Below are positions 63,384 through 64,000 of a stretch of 64,000 nucleotides of DNA, one piece after another. The notes under the pieces were generated by a model. The model saw only the letters and a program-made list of their open reading frames with translations, had not been told where the DNA came from and made no database searches. The DNA lies in assembly GCF_021341665.1 (NCBI RefSeq), contig NZ_JAJTTH010000003.1, positions 310,001-374,000 of the forward strand. Reading direction: 5' to 3'. The position numbers and the translations under genes were made by a program. Within the stretch, counting starts at the first letter, position 1. Every line of letters starts with the position of its first letter. The stretch comes from Pseudomonas sp. Au-Pse12 (GTDB lineage Bacteria; Pseudomonadota; Gammaproteobacteria; Pseudomonadales; Pseudomonadaceae).

Positions 63384-63939
63384 TCCCATGCTCACGCAAT
63401 ATGCCCAGCAGGTGCTCCAGGGTCGTTTCCAACTCAGTGGAGTTGTCCAGGCGCACAACGCCCTCCTCATCAAGCCATTTGGCACTGGAGAACTGCTGGT
63501 TGCGCTGTAGACGTTTCTCGATCTCCGGCAGGCTTTCCCTGGCTCGACGCAGTAGCCGACGGCGCAATACCTCGCCATCAACCGTCAGAACTATCGGAAT
63601 CAAATCTGGATAACGCTGCCGCGCCTTGGGTAAATAACCTCTGGAGCCATTAACCAAGACATGGCGCCCCTGCTCCAACCAGCTATCGATCACCACGGGA
63701 ATCCCATACCCCAGGCCATTGGCTTTCCAGGACAAGGCAAAATCTCCCTGTTCTTCACGTTGCTCGAACTCCCTGGCTGTAACCTCCAGCGCCTCCTCCC
63801 CCACGGATTCAGCCGAACGCGTGATCACCCTTCTCGCCACCTCACAACCCAATGCACTTAAAGGCTGCCGGGCAGCATCAATCAGGCTATCCTTGCCGGC
63901 CCCTGAAGGCCCCATCAAATAGATCAATCTACCCGGCAT
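63358..63939 (-). CDS. phnN: Ribose 1,5-bisphosphate phosphokinase PhnN
   Basis: PhnN phosphorylates ribose 1,5-bisphosphate to PRPP, closing the phosphonate (C-P lyase) pathway. The 193-residue product from ATG 63939 has the guanylate-kinase-like P-loop LMGPSGAGKDSLID at residues 7-20. RRVITRSAESVGEEALEV and the GLGYGIPVVIDSWLEQGRHVLVNGSRGYL region near residue 90 follow. Length is normal. The rest of the phn cluster should lie beyond the right edge. Confidence 0.92.
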   Translation of the reverse strand: MPGRLIYLMGPSGAGKDSLIDAARQPLSALGCEVARRVITRSAESVGEEALEVTAREFEQREEQGDFALSWKANGLGYGIPVVIDSWLEQGRHVLVNGSRGYLPKARQRYPDLIPIVLTVDGEVLRRRLLRRARESLPEIEKRLQRNQQFSSAKWLDEEGVVRLDNSTELETTLEHLLGILREHGISAVPDRI

Positions 63940-63963
63940 CAGTCGCAGCTCCGCACAGCACAA

Positions 63964-64000
63964 CTAGTAAATCGGCCATTTGCCACTATTCTCTAACAGG
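63964..64000 (-). CDS. Possible C-terminal end of an upstream gene
   Basis: A minus-strand frame enters from the right edge and ends at TAG (63964-63966) with the residues LLENSGKWPIY. It is 24 bases before the phnN start. In C-P lyase clusters this position belongs to phnM, but twelve codons are too few to identify it. Confidence 0.25.
   Translation of the reverse strand, partial: LLENSGKWPIY

Overview
The window is a high-GC gammaproteobacterial chromosome segment that fits the Pseudomonas fluorescens group (P. protegens / P. chlororaphis type). Supporting features are gacS beside ldhA, an oprH-phoP-phoQ operon, a pcpS-type phosphopantetheinyl transferase, RstAB-like regulators beside nrdA, and a polar-flagellum cluster with separate RpoN- and FliA-type promoters. 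Nearly all genes look like ordinary Pseudomonas core genes. I see no insertion sequence, prophage, CRISPR array or rRNA.

Layout. 1-7.6 kb: partial NlpC/P60 lipoprotein, hda, AI-2E-type permease, DUF2066 protein (all leftward), then purM-purN-DUF3108 and a small gene rightward. 7.1-15.3 kb: a leftward run read from the right as two-component pair (PirRS-like by position), cysM, rlmD, relA, mazG, DUF2058. 15.5-23.1 kb: rightward gacS, ldhA, a CxxC protein, a META lipoprotein, arsC, wrbA, DUF2069 and a DNA-3-methyladenine glycosylase, with a leftward TlpA thioredoxin. 23.5-27.9 kb: Ais-type heptose phosphatase, ArnT-type aminoarabinose transferase and a second GT39 enzyme, a lipid A / envelope block. 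27.9-34.3 kb: ttcA, Yip1 protein, SprT, CoA transferase, dctA and an AraC regulator. 34.3-37.2 kb: phoQ, phoP, oprH. 37.2-41 kb: a dienelactone hydrolase remnant, pcpS and the RstAB-like pair. 41.4-44.3 kb: nrdA without nrdB. 44.5-52.2 kb: flgBCDE, cheR, cheV, flgA, flgM, flgN and a PilZ gene. 52.3-57.8 kb: MFS transporter, glutamine-synthetase-like enzyme, and a soluble kinase with a receiver-TPR protein. 58.3-62.6 kb: a compact three-gene locus (large helical-repeat protein, PcfJ-like protein, DUF1266 protein) ending beside tRNA-Arg(CCT). 62.9-64 kb: two tiny membrane-protein genes behind a sigma-54 type promoter, and phnN.

The regulatory DNA is the most informative part. Five readable signals stand out: an array of four GTTCA-like hexamers at exactly 11 bp upstream of oprH; a DnaA box plus two NrdR-like boxes 31 bp apart and a long hairpin-rich leader upstream of nrdA; sigma-54 elements for dctA, flgB, flgA and the small-protein pair; a FliA element for flgM; and a 27-codon open frame whose stop overlaps the arnT start. 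The best candidate for an undescribed system is the three-gene locus at 58.3-62.6 kb, whose products have recognisable family features but no function I can name.
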